Positions 13,315 to 20,962 of a DNA stretch of 20,962 bases are shown piece after piece; within the stretch, counting starts at the first letter, position 1; each line of letters begins with the position of its first letter. A program made the translations under genes and the position numbers. Location of the stretch: contig CAKSLR010000010.1 in the NCBI GenBank assembly GCA_934467435.1, forward strand, positions 1-20,962, in the 5' to 3' direction. Below the pieces are notes generated by a model, which did not search any database, was not told where the DNA came from, and worked only from the letters and a program-made list of their open reading frames with translations. Source of the stretch: an uncultured Eubacteriales bacterium (lineage in GTDB: Bacteria > Bacillota > Clostridia > Oscillospirales > CAG-272).

Positions 13315-14304
13315 TCAGAGCGAGGCGGCGTCAATGGCGGCAAGTTCTTCGTCGCTGAAGGCGGTGTTTTCCATCGCGCGGATGTTCTCCCGGATCTGCT
13401 CGGGGCGGGAAGCGCCGACCAGTACCGATGTAACAACGTCCTGCCGCAAAATCCACGCCAGTGCCATGGCGGAAAGCGATTGCCCGCGTGCCGAGGCAAT
13501 TGCGGCAAGGGCGCGGATCTGCGTAAGGCGTCCTTCGGTCAGTGCACTTTCTTTTAAGAATCTGCCGTCGGTGCGAATCCGGCTGTCCTCGGGAATGCCG
13601 TGCAGATAGCGGTCACTCAGCAACCCCTGCGCCAGCGGGCTGAAAGTAATTACGCCTTTGCCTTCCTCTTTGGCTGCCCGGAGCAACCCGTTCTTTTCTA
13701 CGGTGCGGTCAAAGATGGAGTAGCGGTTCTGGTTGATGACAAAGGGGCAGTGCAGTTCCTGCAGAATCCGGCTCGCCTTGACCATATCCTCGCCGTTATA
13801 ATTGGAAAGCCCGACGTAAAGCGCCTTGCCGGAGGTTACCGCCTGCGCCAGCGCCCCCATGGTTTCTTCCAGCGGCGTTTCGGGATCGGGGCGGTGGTGA
13901 TAAAAAATATCCACATAATCCAGCCCCATGCGATGCAGGCTGGCATCCAGGCTGGCAAGCAGATACTTGCGGCTGCCGAAATCCCCGTAAGGGCCGTCCC
14001 ACATGGTGTAGCCGGCCTTGGTGCTGATGATTAACTCATCCCGGTAGGGAAGCAGATCCTCCCGCAGAATTCTGCCGAAATGCACTTCAGCGCTGCCGGG
14101 TTCGGGACCGTAATTGTTGGCAAGATCAAAATGGGTGATCCCGCCGTCAAACGCAGCGTGGCACATGGCGCGCATGGTCTCATAGGGGGCGGTGTCACCG
14201 AAATTGTGCCACAGCCCGAGCGAGATGGCGGGCAGTTTCAGTCCGCTTTTTCCACTGCGGCGGTATTGCATGGTCTCATAACGGGTAGGGTCAGCCTGGT
14301 ACAT
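13315..14304 (-). CDS. gpr: Aldo-keto reductase, YghZ/Gpr (L-glyceraldehyde 3-phosphate reductase) family
   Basis: Members of this family reduce aldehydes with NADPH; Escherichia coli YghZ (Gpr) acts on L-glyceraldehyde 3-phosphate and methylglyoxal. The 329-residue protein follows YghZ closely by eye: GKSGLKLPAISLGLWHNFGD, HFDLANNYGP.PGSAE, STKAGYTMW, SRKYLLASLDASL and DYVDIFYHHRPD. The catalytic tetrad reads Asp60, Tyr65, Lys96 and His137. SVLVGASRPEQIRENIRA is the C-terminal cofactor-binding segment. The chosen ATG (14304) has AAAGGAAGG seven bases upstream. An ATG at 14322 overlaps the previous gene's stop as ATGA but has no good ribosome binding site. It is the last gene of the sensor cluster; its link to sugar sensing is contextual. 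Confidence 0.9.
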   Translation of the reverse strand: MYQADPTRYETMQYRRSGKSGLKLPAISLGLWHNFGDTAPYETMRAMCHAAFDGGITHFDLANNYGPEPGSAEVHFGRILREDLLPYRDELIISTKAGYTMWDGPYGDFGSRKYLLASLDASLHRMGLDYVDIFYHHRPDPETPLEETMGALAQAVTSGKALYVGLSNYNGEDMVKASRILQELHCPFVINQNRYSIFDRTVEKNGLLRAAKEEGKGVITFSPLAQGLLSDRYLHGIPEDSRIRTDGRFLKESALTEGRLTQIRALAAIASARGQSLSAMALAWILRQDVVTSVLVGASRPEQIRENIRAMENTAFSDEELAAIDAASL

Positions 14305-14318
14305 AGAGAACCTTCCTT

Positions 14319-15284
14319 TCATCCGTGAAAACGGAATAGTAATTTTTGAATATCTTCGTCATACAGATTTTCCCGTGTGACCACGGTCATTGCCGTATAA
14401 ACTTTCTTTTTTTCATTGTCTGCCGCGGTTTCGGTTACGGCACGTTGTACACCGAGGTAACCGATGGCAAATGGGTTCTGCACGAGGAGGGCGTCCATCT
14501 CTCCGCCCTCCAGCATGGCGATGGAGGTCAGGTTGGCGTCAAACCCTACCCCACGGGTATGGGTTGCCCCGGTTTTGCGGATGGCGTTGCCGACACCGAG
14601 CGTCATCCATTCATTCAAACCGACCAGGACGTTGATGTGGGGGTACCGGGAGAGCAGGGAAAGGGCAGCTTCCGTTGCGCTTGCTTCATTGCTTTCCGCC
14701 GTTACGACATCGACAATACGGACGTTTTCCATTTTCGCCACCGCCGCGCGGAATCCCGCTTCCCGCTCCCTGCCGTTTTCGGTCTCAGTGCGGTAATTGA
14801 CGATGCCGATGTAAATTTTCTCACCTTCCGCAAACCCGCGCACAGCGGCAGCCGCCGCAGCTTTGCCTGCTTCCCGGTTATCGGTACCGATAAACAGGGG
14901 TACAAGGTCAGAGGAAATATCGCTGTCAATGGTAATAACCCGCACGCCGCGCCGGATAACCCCGTTGACCGTATCGCTCGATTGTTCGTAGTCGATGGCG
15001 GATAACACAATCACATCGGCGCCGTTTTCCGCCGCACGGCGGATCATTTCATTCTGTGCTTCATAATCTTCTTCGTTTGCGGGACCTTCGAAGGTCACGT
15101 GGACGTTGTATTCCATAGCAGCCGATTCTACGCCGTCCCGTACCCGGTGAAAGAAATCCGATTCTGTGGATTTCACAATCACGGCAACGTAAGGTTTATC
15201 TGCCGCCCCGCTTTGCGTGCAGGAAAGGAACGAAACGGAAAGCAAAACAGCGAGAATGGCGGCAAATAACGCTCTTTTTTTCAT
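14319..15284 (-). CDS. Sugar-binding lipoprotein (Peripla_BP_4/LacI-like family), probable sensor partner
   Basis: This is a Type I periplasmic-binding-fold protein of 321 residues. Residues 1-22 form a signal peptide with hydrophobic core ALFAAILAVLLSVSFL and the lipobox FLSC (Cys22), so it is probably anchored outside the membrane. Domain 1 begins PYVAVIVKSTESDFFHRVRDG, typical of ribose/galactose-type binding proteins, followed by ADVIVLSAIDYEQSSDTVNG and RVITIDSDI. Its ATG overlaps the kinase stop (ATGA) and has GGAGG seven bases upstream. No transport genes lie next to it in this unit; the neighbours are kinase, regulator and reductase. That suggests a sugar-sensing role rather than transport, as in the described XylFII-LytS pairs. 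Ligand unknown. Confidence 0.85.
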   Translation of the reverse strand: MKKRALFAAILAVLLSVSFLSCTQSGAADKPYVAVIVKSTESDFFHRVRDGVESAAMEYNVHVTFEGPANEEDYEAQNEMIRRAAENGADVIVLSAIDYEQSSDTVNGVIRRGVRVITIDSDISSDLVPLFIGTDNREAGKAAAAAAVRGFAEGEKIYIGIVNYRTETENGREREAGFRAAVAKMENVRIVDVVTAESNEASATEAALSLLSRYPHINVLVGLNEWMTLGVGNAIRKTGATHTRGVGFDANLTSIAMLEGGEMDALLVQNPFAIGYLGVQRAVTETAADNEKKKVYTAMTVVTRENLYDEDIQKLLFRFHG

Positions 15285-17011
15285 GCGTGTTCCTCCTTTT
15301 CCACACGGGGAATCCGAACAAAAACCGTGGTACCGACATCCGGCTCGCTTTCTATGGTGATACCGTAGTCTTCTCCGAAGTAGATTTTCAGCCGGTCATT
15401 GACGTTTTTCACGCCGATGCCGTTTTTGTCGCTGCGTTCCTTCTGTAAAATACTGCGGCATTGTTCCTCGGTCATGCCCACGCCGTTATCCGAAACCGAA
15501 AGAAGAATATCACCGCCCGACTCTGCCTCCCTGACCGAAATGACAATTTCCCCTTCCTCCACCATGCGGTCAAGACCGTGATAGATGGCATTTTCAATCA
15601 GCGGTTGCAGTGTAATTTTGTTGCAAAGGAAGGGAAGCAGACGTTCATCCACCTCAAACCGATAAGAAAACTGGTCGCGGTAGCGGTAACTTTGAATGAT
15701 CAGATAACTTTTCGCGTGCTGTAATTCGTCCCGGATGGGAATCAGTTCATGCCCGCGGCTGATGCTGATGCGGAAGAGCTTTGCCAGTGCGCTGACCATT
15801 TTGCCGGCTTCCTCGGTCTTGCCCTGTTCGCACATCCACTGGATCGAATCCAGCGTGTTATAAAGAAAATGCGGATTGATCTGCGCCTGCAGCGCCTGCA
15901 GTTCGGTTTTGCGCAGGGCAGCCTCTTCCTGCCGCACTTCGTCCATCAGATCCCGGATGCGGGATGCCATATGGGAAAAGGAGGAGGAAAGCAGGCGAAG
16001 TTCCGTGACCGATTCGGTACCGCCGCAAAACGAAAGGGAATCCGCTGTTCTCTCAAATACCTGCATGGCATGCACCAGCGCGTGCACCGGACGGTTGACC
16101 AGCAGCGAATATACAAGGAACACCAGCGCCGAGACTGCCGCACAGCAGGCAAGGGAAACCGCAATGCCGGTTACGGTCTGCGTGCGCCGCTCCACGGCGA
16201 GTTCGTCTGTGTAACTGATACCGAAAAGACGCCAGCACCCGTCATCTGTCGTTTCTGTGCTGCAAATTCGGTCAGACTCGGTGTAGGTGCCGTCCGCCAT
16301 GGCGGCGCGGTCGGGGTCCTCTTCTTTCAGCCCGGCAAAGATAACCTGCTGCTGCGGGTGATAGACGATGTACCCTGCCGCATCGGTGATATAGCAATAC
16401 CCGTGCCGCCCGACGCCGACCTGGTCGATATATCCGGCAATCTCGGAGAAACGGAAGTCAATCGCCACATAAGCGCCGCTTCCGAACACCGGTTCCTCGG
16501 TCCGGCAGGCAAGGGTCACCACCCAGGGGTAAACCCCGGTGTAGAGCGTTTGCACGTGGGGGCGGGAGAGATAAAAATCGCCCATACTTTCGTAGGCGGC
16601 GGCATCAAAGGAAAGGTCGGTATAGGGGTCTTGCTTCCGCTGCTCTCCGCTGCCGACTGAGGCGAGAATGTTTCCCGCGCGGTCATAGACCGTAACGGCA
16701 AAAAGGTCCTCCTGCACGGCGGCGAGCGCGGCAATTTCCCGCTCAAAGGACGCGGCATCCGTGCCGGCGGCAGCCACTGCCCGGATGGCGGTCAGTTGGC
16801 TTTTCATGGAGGATAGACGATGGTTTACGGCAACCGTTGCCTGGTGCACCGCCTGCTCGGAACGGAGGCGGGCATCTTTGATCAGCGAGTTGCCGTAAAC
16901 CGATGTAAAAATGGCAAGACAGACCGAGGCGGCGCAAAGCGCCGCGAGGGTCAGTGCCAGCACGGTCATAACCGACAGCCGGATGGAAAAGCGATGAGGG
17001 CGCTCTGCCAT
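15281..17011 (-). CDS. Sensor histidine kinase, YesM/LytS type with Cache sensor
   Basis: A 576-residue membrane kinase. TM1 is at about 14-36, an extracellular region at 40-278 contains a Cache-like module (GYCYITDAAGYIVYHP, 204-219), TM2 is at about 280-304, a HAMP-like linker at 305-357, the His_kinase domain starts near 365 with the phosphoacceptor His381 in QINPHFLYNTLDS, and the HATPase has LIENAIYHG (N-box), DNGVGM (508-513) and GIGVKNVNDRL (531-541). This is the standard YesM architecture. AAGGAGG nine bases before the ATG is a strong ribosome binding site. It lies 25 bp after the regulator gene and overlaps the binding-protein gene by 4 bp. The binding protein may deliver sugar to the Cache domain; the ligand is unknown. 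Confidence 0.93.
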   Translation of the reverse strand: MAERPHRFSIRLSVMTVLALTLAALCAASVCLAIFTSVYGNSLIKDARLRSEQAVHQATVAVNHRLSSMKSQLTAIRAVAAAGTDAASFEREIAALAAVQEDLFAVTVYDRAGNILASVGSGEQRKQDPYTDLSFDAAAYESMGDFYLSRPHVQTLYTGVYPWVVTLACRTEEPVFGSGAYVAIDFRFSEIAGYIDQVGVGRHGYCYITDAAGYIVYHPQQQVIFAGLKEEDPDRAAMADGTYTESDRICSTETTDDGCWRLFGISYTDELAVERRTQTVTGIAVSLACCAAVSALVFLVYSLLVNRPVHALVHAMQVFERTADSLSFCGGTESVTELRLLSSSFSHMASRIRDLMDEVRQEEAALRKTELQALQAQINPHFLYNTLDSIQWMCEQGKTEEAGKMVSALAKLFRISISRGHELIPIRDELQHAKSYLIIQSYRYRDQFSYRFEVDERLLPFLCNKITLQPLIENAIYHGLDRMVEEGEIVISVREAESGGDILLSVSDNGVGMTEEQCRSILQKERSDKNGIGVKNVNDRLKIYFGEDYGITIESEPDVGTTVFVRIPRVEKEEHA

Positions 17012-17036
17012 GGTCGGAGTCCTCCTTGTTCATGGT

Positions 17037-18647
17037 TTACGGGTTCTCGCCCACTCCGGCGCGGCTGGTGGCGCGCACTTTGTTGGGGGATTCCCCATAA
17101 AATTTTTTGAAACAGTAACTGAAATAATGCTGGTCGCTATACCCGCACTTTTCGGCAACCTCCAGCACCTTCATGCCGGTGCAGACCAGCATATCGTAGG
17201 CTGCCCGCATCCGCCGCTCGGTCAGAAGGGTAATGAAATTTTTCTTTTTGTTTTTTTTAATCAGGGCGCTGAGATAGTTGGGGCTGACGGCAAGCGTGTT
17301 GCTGACCCCGGTCAGTGAAAGCGTCTCGTCCGCATACTGCTCCTCAATGATGCGTACCACGCGATCACAGAGATTTTCGGTTTCCCGCTTTTGGGAGGTC
17401 AGAATCAGATCTTTTGCCCGCTCACAGAAGTCTAAAATCTCCTTCCGCATTCCCGCCTCGCTGCTATGGGAGGTCAGACGGGAGAAGAGCGGGTTGTCGG
17501 AGAGAAGCTGAACGGTTTCTCCCTGCTCGGAAACCGAGCCGAGCACGCGGCAGACCGTGGCGATGATCTGAAAGACCAGAAGGTTGGCATTTTCCGGCGT
17601 GCTTTTTTCAAAAAAGCCGTTGATAAAGGCAGAAAGTTCTTCTCGCCCGCCGACCTTCAGCAACTGTTCCAGTTCCAGCGCCGTTTTTTCGGCGTGTTCC
17701 GCTTCAAAGGCTTCGTTCGGTTCCTGGTCGCCGATAAACCGGACATCCCCCGTGCCGTCTGACGTATAGCGACGCGCGGTCACCGCCTGAAAATAGGCGT
17801 CCGAGCAGTCCGCCAGCCGTGAAAACTCACGGCTGACGCCGATCGTACAGCGCAGGGAAAACCGCCGCTCCGCCGTCTGCACGATTTCCCGGAGCGGCAA
17901 TTCCAGAATGTTGGAGAAATCCCCCTCCCCCGAGATCACCACAAAACTGACCACGCGCTGATATACGATCAGACTTTCCGCATGGTGGTGGTAGCGGGCA
18001 AGCACATTGTTGATAAAGTCGGCGTGTTCGGCTGCCGTAACGTATGCCCCGTCCCGGTTTTTGAATTTGGAAATCAGCACGCACAGTCGACAGGGGCGGT
18101 CGCCCGCCGGAAAAATTCCGAGGGCGACTGCTTCGTTTTTCAGTTTTTCTCCATCCCGGTGCCGTTCGCCGGTGCCAAGCAGTAGCGGCAGGAGAAATTC
18201 GTTGACCGAAAGGCGCTGCAACCGTTCGGTCAGGTTGCGGTCGTGTACGGACAGCACACTGCCGATCTTTTCATCCATCCGGCGTCGGATCTCAAACAGT
18301 TCCTCCGACATCTCTGCCGAGGAGATCGGCTTCAGCAGGTAACTGATGATGTTATAATCAATTGCCGTGCGGGCGTATTCAAAACTGTCGTATCCGCTGA
18401 GAATCACAATCTGGGTCGCCGGGCGCAACTCCCGTACCTGTGCCGCCATCTCCAGCCCTGAGATCATCGGCATCCGGATATCGGTCAGAATCAGGTCAGG
18501 GGCAAGGGTTTCTACCAGGTCCAGTGCCTCCACGCCGTTTTCCGCTTCTCCAATCACCTCAAACCCGGCGCTCGCCCAATCCACGCGCTGAATCAGCGCC
18601 CGGCGCTGTTCTTCTTCGTCATCTACGACCAGTACGGTGTAATTCAT
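17037..18647 (-). CDS. Response regulator, YesN type (REC + AraC DNA-binding)
   Basis: A 536-residue cytosolic regulator. The receiver domain (1-120) begins MNYTVLVVDDEEEQRRALIQ, with acidic pocket Asp9/Asp10, phosphoacceptor Asp56 (LTDIRMP) and Lys106 (YLLKPIS). A poorly conserved middle of about 300 residues follows, then an AraC-type double helix-turn-helix (about 425-525) with LTGVSNTLAVSPNYLSALIK and VAEKCGYSDQHYFSYCFKKF. The pairing with the YesM-like kinase downstream is standard. The start ATG at 18647 follows GGAAGG at 10 bases. Likely targets are the sugar-transport operon next door and its own unit; this is inference. Confidence 0.93.
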   Translation of the reverse strand: MNYTVLVVDDEEEQRRALIQRVDWASAGFEVIGEAENGVEALDLVETLAPDLILTDIRMPMISGLEMAAQVRELRPATQIVILSGYDSFEYARTAIDYNIISYLLKPISSAEMSEELFEIRRRMDEKIGSVLSVHDRNLTERLQRLSVNEFLLPLLLGTGERHRDGEKLKNEAVALGIFPAGDRPCRLCVLISKFKNRDGAYVTAAEHADFINNVLARYHHHAESLIVYQRVVSFVVISGEGDFSNILELPLREIVQTAERRFSLRCTIGVSREFSRLADCSDAYFQAVTARRYTSDGTGDVRFIGDQEPNEAFEAEHAEKTALELEQLLKVGGREELSAFINGFFEKSTPENANLLVFQIIATVCRVLGSVSEQGETVQLLSDNPLFSRLTSHSSEAGMRKEILDFCERAKDLILTSQKRETENLCDRVVRIIEEQYADETLSLTGVSNTLAVSPNYLSALIKKNKKKNFITLLTERRMRAAYDMLVCTGMKVLEVAEKCGYSDQHYFSYCFKKFYGESPNKVRATSRAGVGENP

Positions 18648-18676
18648 GTTTCATTTTCCTTCCGCTTCTGATGGGA

Positions 18677-18705
18677 AAAGTAGCCATATCTCACAAATCT
18701 GTCAA
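18677..18705 (-). promoter_or_regulatory. Candidate promoter for the regulator-kinase-binding protein unit
   Basis: On the minus strand, TTGACA (complement of 18700-18705) and TACTTT (complement of 18677-18682) are separated by 17 bases. The -35 is perfect, the -10 is poor (3 of 6 to TATAAT). It lies 30-60 bases before the regulator ATG. Confidence 0.45.
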
Positions 18706-18726
18706 GACAGGAGATTCCTTATTGGT

Positions 18727-18755
18727 ATTTTACCACAAAAAGCGAAAGAAATCAA
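18727..18755 (-). promoter_or_regulatory. Candidate promoter with extended -10, regulator unit
   Basis: On the minus strand, TTGATT (complement of 18750-18755) and TAAAAT (complement of 18727-18732) are 17 bases apart, with TG one base before the -10 (TGGTAAAAT), the extended -10 form. It starts only a few bases after the terminator of the upstream transporter operon, so it is the more convincing of the two candidates for the regulator unit. Confidence 0.6.
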
Positions 18756-18801
18756 CGAAAAATAAGAAGAACCGAAGGGGGAGATCTCCCTACGGTTCTT
18801 T
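18756..18801 (-). terminator. Intrinsic terminator after the sugar ABC operon
   Basis: On the minus strand, AAGAACCG (complement of 18793-18800) pairs with CGGTTCTT (complement of 18767-18774), extended after a T-T mismatch by AGGG/CCCT with an 8-base loop. It is followed by CTTATTTTTC. It starts a few bases after the stop of the small membrane protein gene and closes the mgl-like operon before the regulator promoters. Confidence 0.85.
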
Positions 18802-18805
18802 CGGG

Positions 18806-19183
18806 TCACGGCTGCTTTTCTTCCCAACCGGCGTACAGCGTCATGCTGCCGATAACCGTATCGGTTTCCATATTCCACGGGGTCTTGCAGGTGGGGTCAG
18901 TGTACCAACCGGTAAAAACATAACCTTCTCTGACCGGCGCCTCGGGGACTGCCAGTTTTTCCGCATACAGCACCCGCACGCTTTCCACGTGGGAACCGCC
19001 GTCGGTGTCAAACTGTACGGTAAACCCGTTATGCCGCACCACAAATACGAAGGCGGCGCAAAGAAGCAGTACCATCACAATGACCAGAATGTTGGCGGTT
19101 TTGACCGACATCCGGATTTTTGCGTACAAGCCGCCGTGCGGCTTTTTCGGAATGGGTACGCTTTTTTCGGTTTCTTCGGGCAT
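18806..19183 (-). CDS. Small membrane-anchored protein with one Listeria-Bacteroides (Flg_new/InlB B-repeat) module
   Basis: A 125-residue protein in the sugar transporter operon. Residues 1-28 are polar and basic (Lys13, Lys14, Lys22, Arg24, Lys28), 29-49 form one hydrophobic membrane segment (TANILVIVMVLLLCAAFVFVV), and 54-120 form one beta-rich repeat (FTVQFDTDGGSHVESVRV, REGYVFTGWYTDPTC, GSMTLYAGW). The positive-inside rule puts the N-terminus in the cytosol and the repeat outside. The repeat family normally occurs in tandem in large surface proteins; a single copy behind one TM is unusual. It lies 20 bp after mglC with AAAGGAG eight bases before the ATG, so it is co-transcribed. A link to the transporter or its binding protein is plausible but unproven. 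Confidence 0.85.
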   Translation of the reverse strand: MPEETEKSVPIPKKPHGGLYAKIRMSVKTANILVIVMVLLLCAAFVFVVRHNGFTVQFDTDGGSHVESVRVLYAEKLAVPEAPVREGYVFTGWYTDPTCKTPWNMETDTVIGSMTLYAGWEEKQP

Positions 19184-19203
19184 AACGGGTTCTCCTTTCG
19201 TAT

Positions 19204-20283
19204 TTAACGGCGTGCCAGATATTTGCGCATATCAATTGCGCAGGCAGCCAGAATAATCAGACCTTTGATGACATAGAGCATGTTCTGATCGACCGAGAGG
19301 AAGTTCAGACCCACAAAAATGATCTGCAGCAGGAAGACGCCGACCACGATGCCGCTGATTTTACCGGTACCGCCGACAAACGAGACACCGCCGATCACGC
19401 AGGCAGCGATGGCATCCGATTCGTAGTTCAGACCCGTATTGGCAGAGCAGGAGGAAATCCGCGCGCCTTCCATAAAGCCGGTGATGCCGTACATCGCGCC
19501 GGCAAGCACGAATACCAACACAATCGTCCAGAACACATTCACGCCGGAAACGTTTGCTGCCTCTTCGTTGGAGCCGACGGCAAACATATTCTTGCCGAAT
19601 TTGGTTTTATTCCAGATCAGCCACATGAGGGCAGTCAGCAGGATAGAATAGAGCACGAACCGTGGCACCGCCACCGAACCGATGGTAAAGAGGGTACCGC
19701 GGACAAATTCGATGTAGGAGGCATCAAGCCCCGAGAGCGTTTGCCCGTTGTTACCGCCGATCATCAGGTACATCAGCACCAGTCCGTAAAGAATCAGCTG
19801 GGTCGAGAGGGTAACGATGAAAGGGTGCAGTTTGAATTTGGCAACAAAGAAACCGTTGACCAGCCCCACAAGGGCGCCCACCGCAATGACGATGAGCAGT
19901 ACCGCCCAAATTGGCATGACCGACAGATTCGGAAAAATTTTTTTCGAATAGGTGGTCATCTGCAGCAGGGAAGCGGCGATGCACGCCGTCAGGCCCACAC
20001 AGCGACCGGCAGAAATATCTGTACCGGTCAGTACAATGGCACCGCCGATGCCGAGGGCAATCGGCAGTTTTGCCGCGGTCAGGGAAATGATGTTGACAAT
20101 GGACGTCATGGAAAGAAACGCCGGTACGCGGATTGCCACATAAATGATGGCAATGGCAATGATAATGTACATGGCGTTGTTCAGCAGCAGGTCGGAAACG
20201 GCGCGCCGCTTGTCAAGCGGCGATTTTTCCCGGAATCCTTCCAGCCACAGCGAGATGCGGTTTTTCTTTTTTACATCCGGCAT
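19204..20283 (-). CDS. mglC: Galactose/methylgalactoside ABC transporter permease
   Basis: MglC is the membrane subunit of the galactose and methyl-galactoside importer. The protein is 359 residues, somewhat longer than the 336 of Escherichia coli because of an N-terminal extension of about 25. Matching segments include GTDISAGRCVGLTACIAASLLQ (conserved GTDLSAGR-VGL), NGFFVAKFKLHPFIVTLST, WNKTKFGKNMFAVGSNEEAANVSGVNV and ESDAIAACVIGGVSFVGGTG. Around eight to ten hydrophobic segments can be seen. The start ATG follows AGGGGGAA (complement of about 20292-20299); mglA ends 18 bp upstream. The choice of mgl over ribose rests on the GTDISAGRxVGL and KIFP-containing loops, so the sugar is a family-based inference. 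Confidence 0.9.
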   Translation of the reverse strand: MPDVKKKNRISLWLEGFREKSPLDKRRAVSDLLLNNAMYIIIAIAIIYVAIRVPAFLSMTSIVNIISLTAAKLPIALGIGGAIVLTGTDISAGRCVGLTACIAASLLQMTTYSKKIFPNLSVMPIWAVLLIVIAVGALVGLVNGFFVAKFKLHPFIVTLSTQLILYGLVLMYLMIGGNNGQTLSGLDASYIEFVRGTLFTIGSVAVPRFVLYSILLTALMWLIWNKTKFGKNMFAVGSNEEAANVSGVNVFWTIVLVFVLAGAMYGITGFMEGARISSCSANTGLNYESDAIAACVIGGVSFVGGTGKISGIVVGVFLLQIIFVGLNFLSVDQNMLYVIKGLIILAACAIDMRKYLARR

Positions 20284-20301
20284 GGTTTTGTTCCCCCTGT
20301 T

Positions 20302-20962
20302 TTATGCGTATTTGGCGGCAAGCGCCATAATTTCTTCCTGTGTTGCGGTTGCGGCGTTGACTTCGCCTGCCAGCCGGCAGCCGGACATGACCAGAATACG
20401 GTCACACACGCCAAGCAGCTCGGGCATTTCCGAGGAGACCATCAGAACGGTCTTTCCCTTGGCGGCAAGATCAATGATCAATTGATAGATTTCGTATTTT
20501 GCGCCGACGTCGATGCCGCGTGTCGGCTCGTCGAGGATCAGGACCTTCGGCTTGGTCATGAGCCATTTGGCCAGAACGACCTTCTGCTGGTTGCCGCCGG
20601 AAAGATTCTTTGCTTTCTGCATCAGGCTGTTGGTCTTGATGCGCATGCGCGCGACATAGTCGTTGCAGCGCTTGATTTCCTCATTGCCGCGGATAAAGCC
20701 GCCGCGGCCGCAGAGCTTTCGGAGGCTGGCAAGCGAGATGTTATGCTGAAGATCTGCGTCGAGCACGAGACCGAAGCGCTTGCGGTCCTCGGTGACATAG
20801 CTGATGCCGCAGTCGATGGCCTGCTTGGGGTTCTTCGGCGCAACGCGCTTGCCGTCGAGATACAGCTCGGAGTCCGGCGTGTGGGTGTATTCGCCGAGCA
20901 GGCTCAGCGCCAGCTCAGTGCGTCCTGCGCCCATGAGGCCGATGATGCCCAGAATCTCGCCC
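20302..20962 (-). CDS. mglA: Galactose/ribose-type ABC transporter ATP-binding protein, 3' part only
   Basis: MglA is a fused two-domain ATPase powering sugar uptake. Only the second ATPase domain is visible; the gene runs off the window end. The frame is open to the edge, and reads GEILGIIGLMGAGRTELALS, the degenerate Walker A of the second domain. LSGGNQQKVVLAKWL is the signature, VLILDEPTRGIDVGAKYEIY the Walker B region, and VLMVSSEMPELLGVCDRIL follows. The mglC gene begins 18 bp downstream, so the two are co-transcribed. mglB, encoding the transport binding protein, would be expected further upstream, outside the window. Confidence 0.9.
   Translation of the reverse strand, partial: GEILGIIGLMGAGRTELALSLLGEYTHTPDSELYLDGKRVAPKNPKQAIDCGISYVTEDRKRFGLVLDADLQHNISLASLRKLCGRGGFIRGNEEIKRCNDYVARMRIKTNSLMQKAKNLSGGNQQKVVLAKWLMTKPKVLILDEPTRGIDVGAKYEIYQLIIDLAAKGKTVLMVSSEMPELLGVCDRILVMSGCRLAGEVNAATATQEEIMALAAKYA

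Noticed and set aside
15749..16660. Plus-strand open frame of about 300 codons inside the kinase gene
   Set aside because: It is antisense to well-supported kinase domains and shows no family features.
16743..17033. Alternative kinase start or small gene at 17033
   Set aside because: It is in a different frame from the kinase; the ATG at 17011 has a good ribosome binding site at 9 bases.
1..20962. CRISPR arrays, tRNA, rRNA, insertion sequences or phage genes
   Set aside because: No regular repeats, cloverleaf-like sequences, transposase motifs or phage proteins were seen.

Overview
The window is a stretch of a Clostridia-type Firmicutes chromosome, most like the Oscillospiraceae/Ruminococcaceae. 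The evidence is the gene order (secY-adk-map-infA-rpmJ-rpsM-rpsK-rpsD-rpoA-rplQ, with rpsD inside the cluster), strong AGGAGG ribosome binding sites, zinc-type S14, S4, L36 and adenylate kinase, and a YesM/YesN-type two-component system. The genus is an inference; no 16S gene is present.

Region 1 (1-12110, + strand) is the spc/alpha ribosomal-protein block. It reads rpsC (5' end cut by the window edge), rplP, rpmC, rpsQ, rplN, rplX, rplE, rpsN, rpsH, rplF, rplR, rpsE, rpmD, rplO, secY, adk, map, infA, rpmJ, rpsM, rpsK, rpsD, rpoA, rplQ. Genes are mostly 0-60 bp apart or overlap, so they are probably co-transcribed, ending at a 16-bp-stem intrinsic terminator after rplQ. Two gaps are larger (before rpsH and before rpoA) and hold hairpin-forming sequence that could be regulatory RNA. 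Notable details are an infA gene that seems to start at CTG, a long Ala/Glu/Pro-rich tail on L17, an Arg/Asp/Asn-rich tail on S3, and an L24 with four cysteines.

Region 2 (12160-13275, + strand) is birA, with its own extended -10 promoter and an 18-bp-stem terminator.

Region 3 (13315-18755, - strand) is a four-gene unit: YesN-like response regulator, YesM-like histidine kinase with a Cache-type sensor, a lipoprotein-type sugar-binding protein, and a YghZ/Gpr-like aldo-keto reductase. Kinase and binding protein overlap by 4 bp. Two promoter-like sequences precede the regulator gene.

Region 4 (18756-20962, - strand) is the 3' end of a galactose/methylgalactoside-type ABC operon: mglA (cut by the window edge), mglC, and a small single-pass membrane protein carrying one Listeria-Bacteroides (Flg_new/InlB B-repeat) module, followed by a terminator. 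Regions 3 and 4 together look like a sugar uptake operon with an adjacent sensing module that probably controls it. The binding protein next to the kinase may be a sensor rather than a transport component. The least described elements are the small repeat protein and this binding protein-kinase-regulator-reductase unit.
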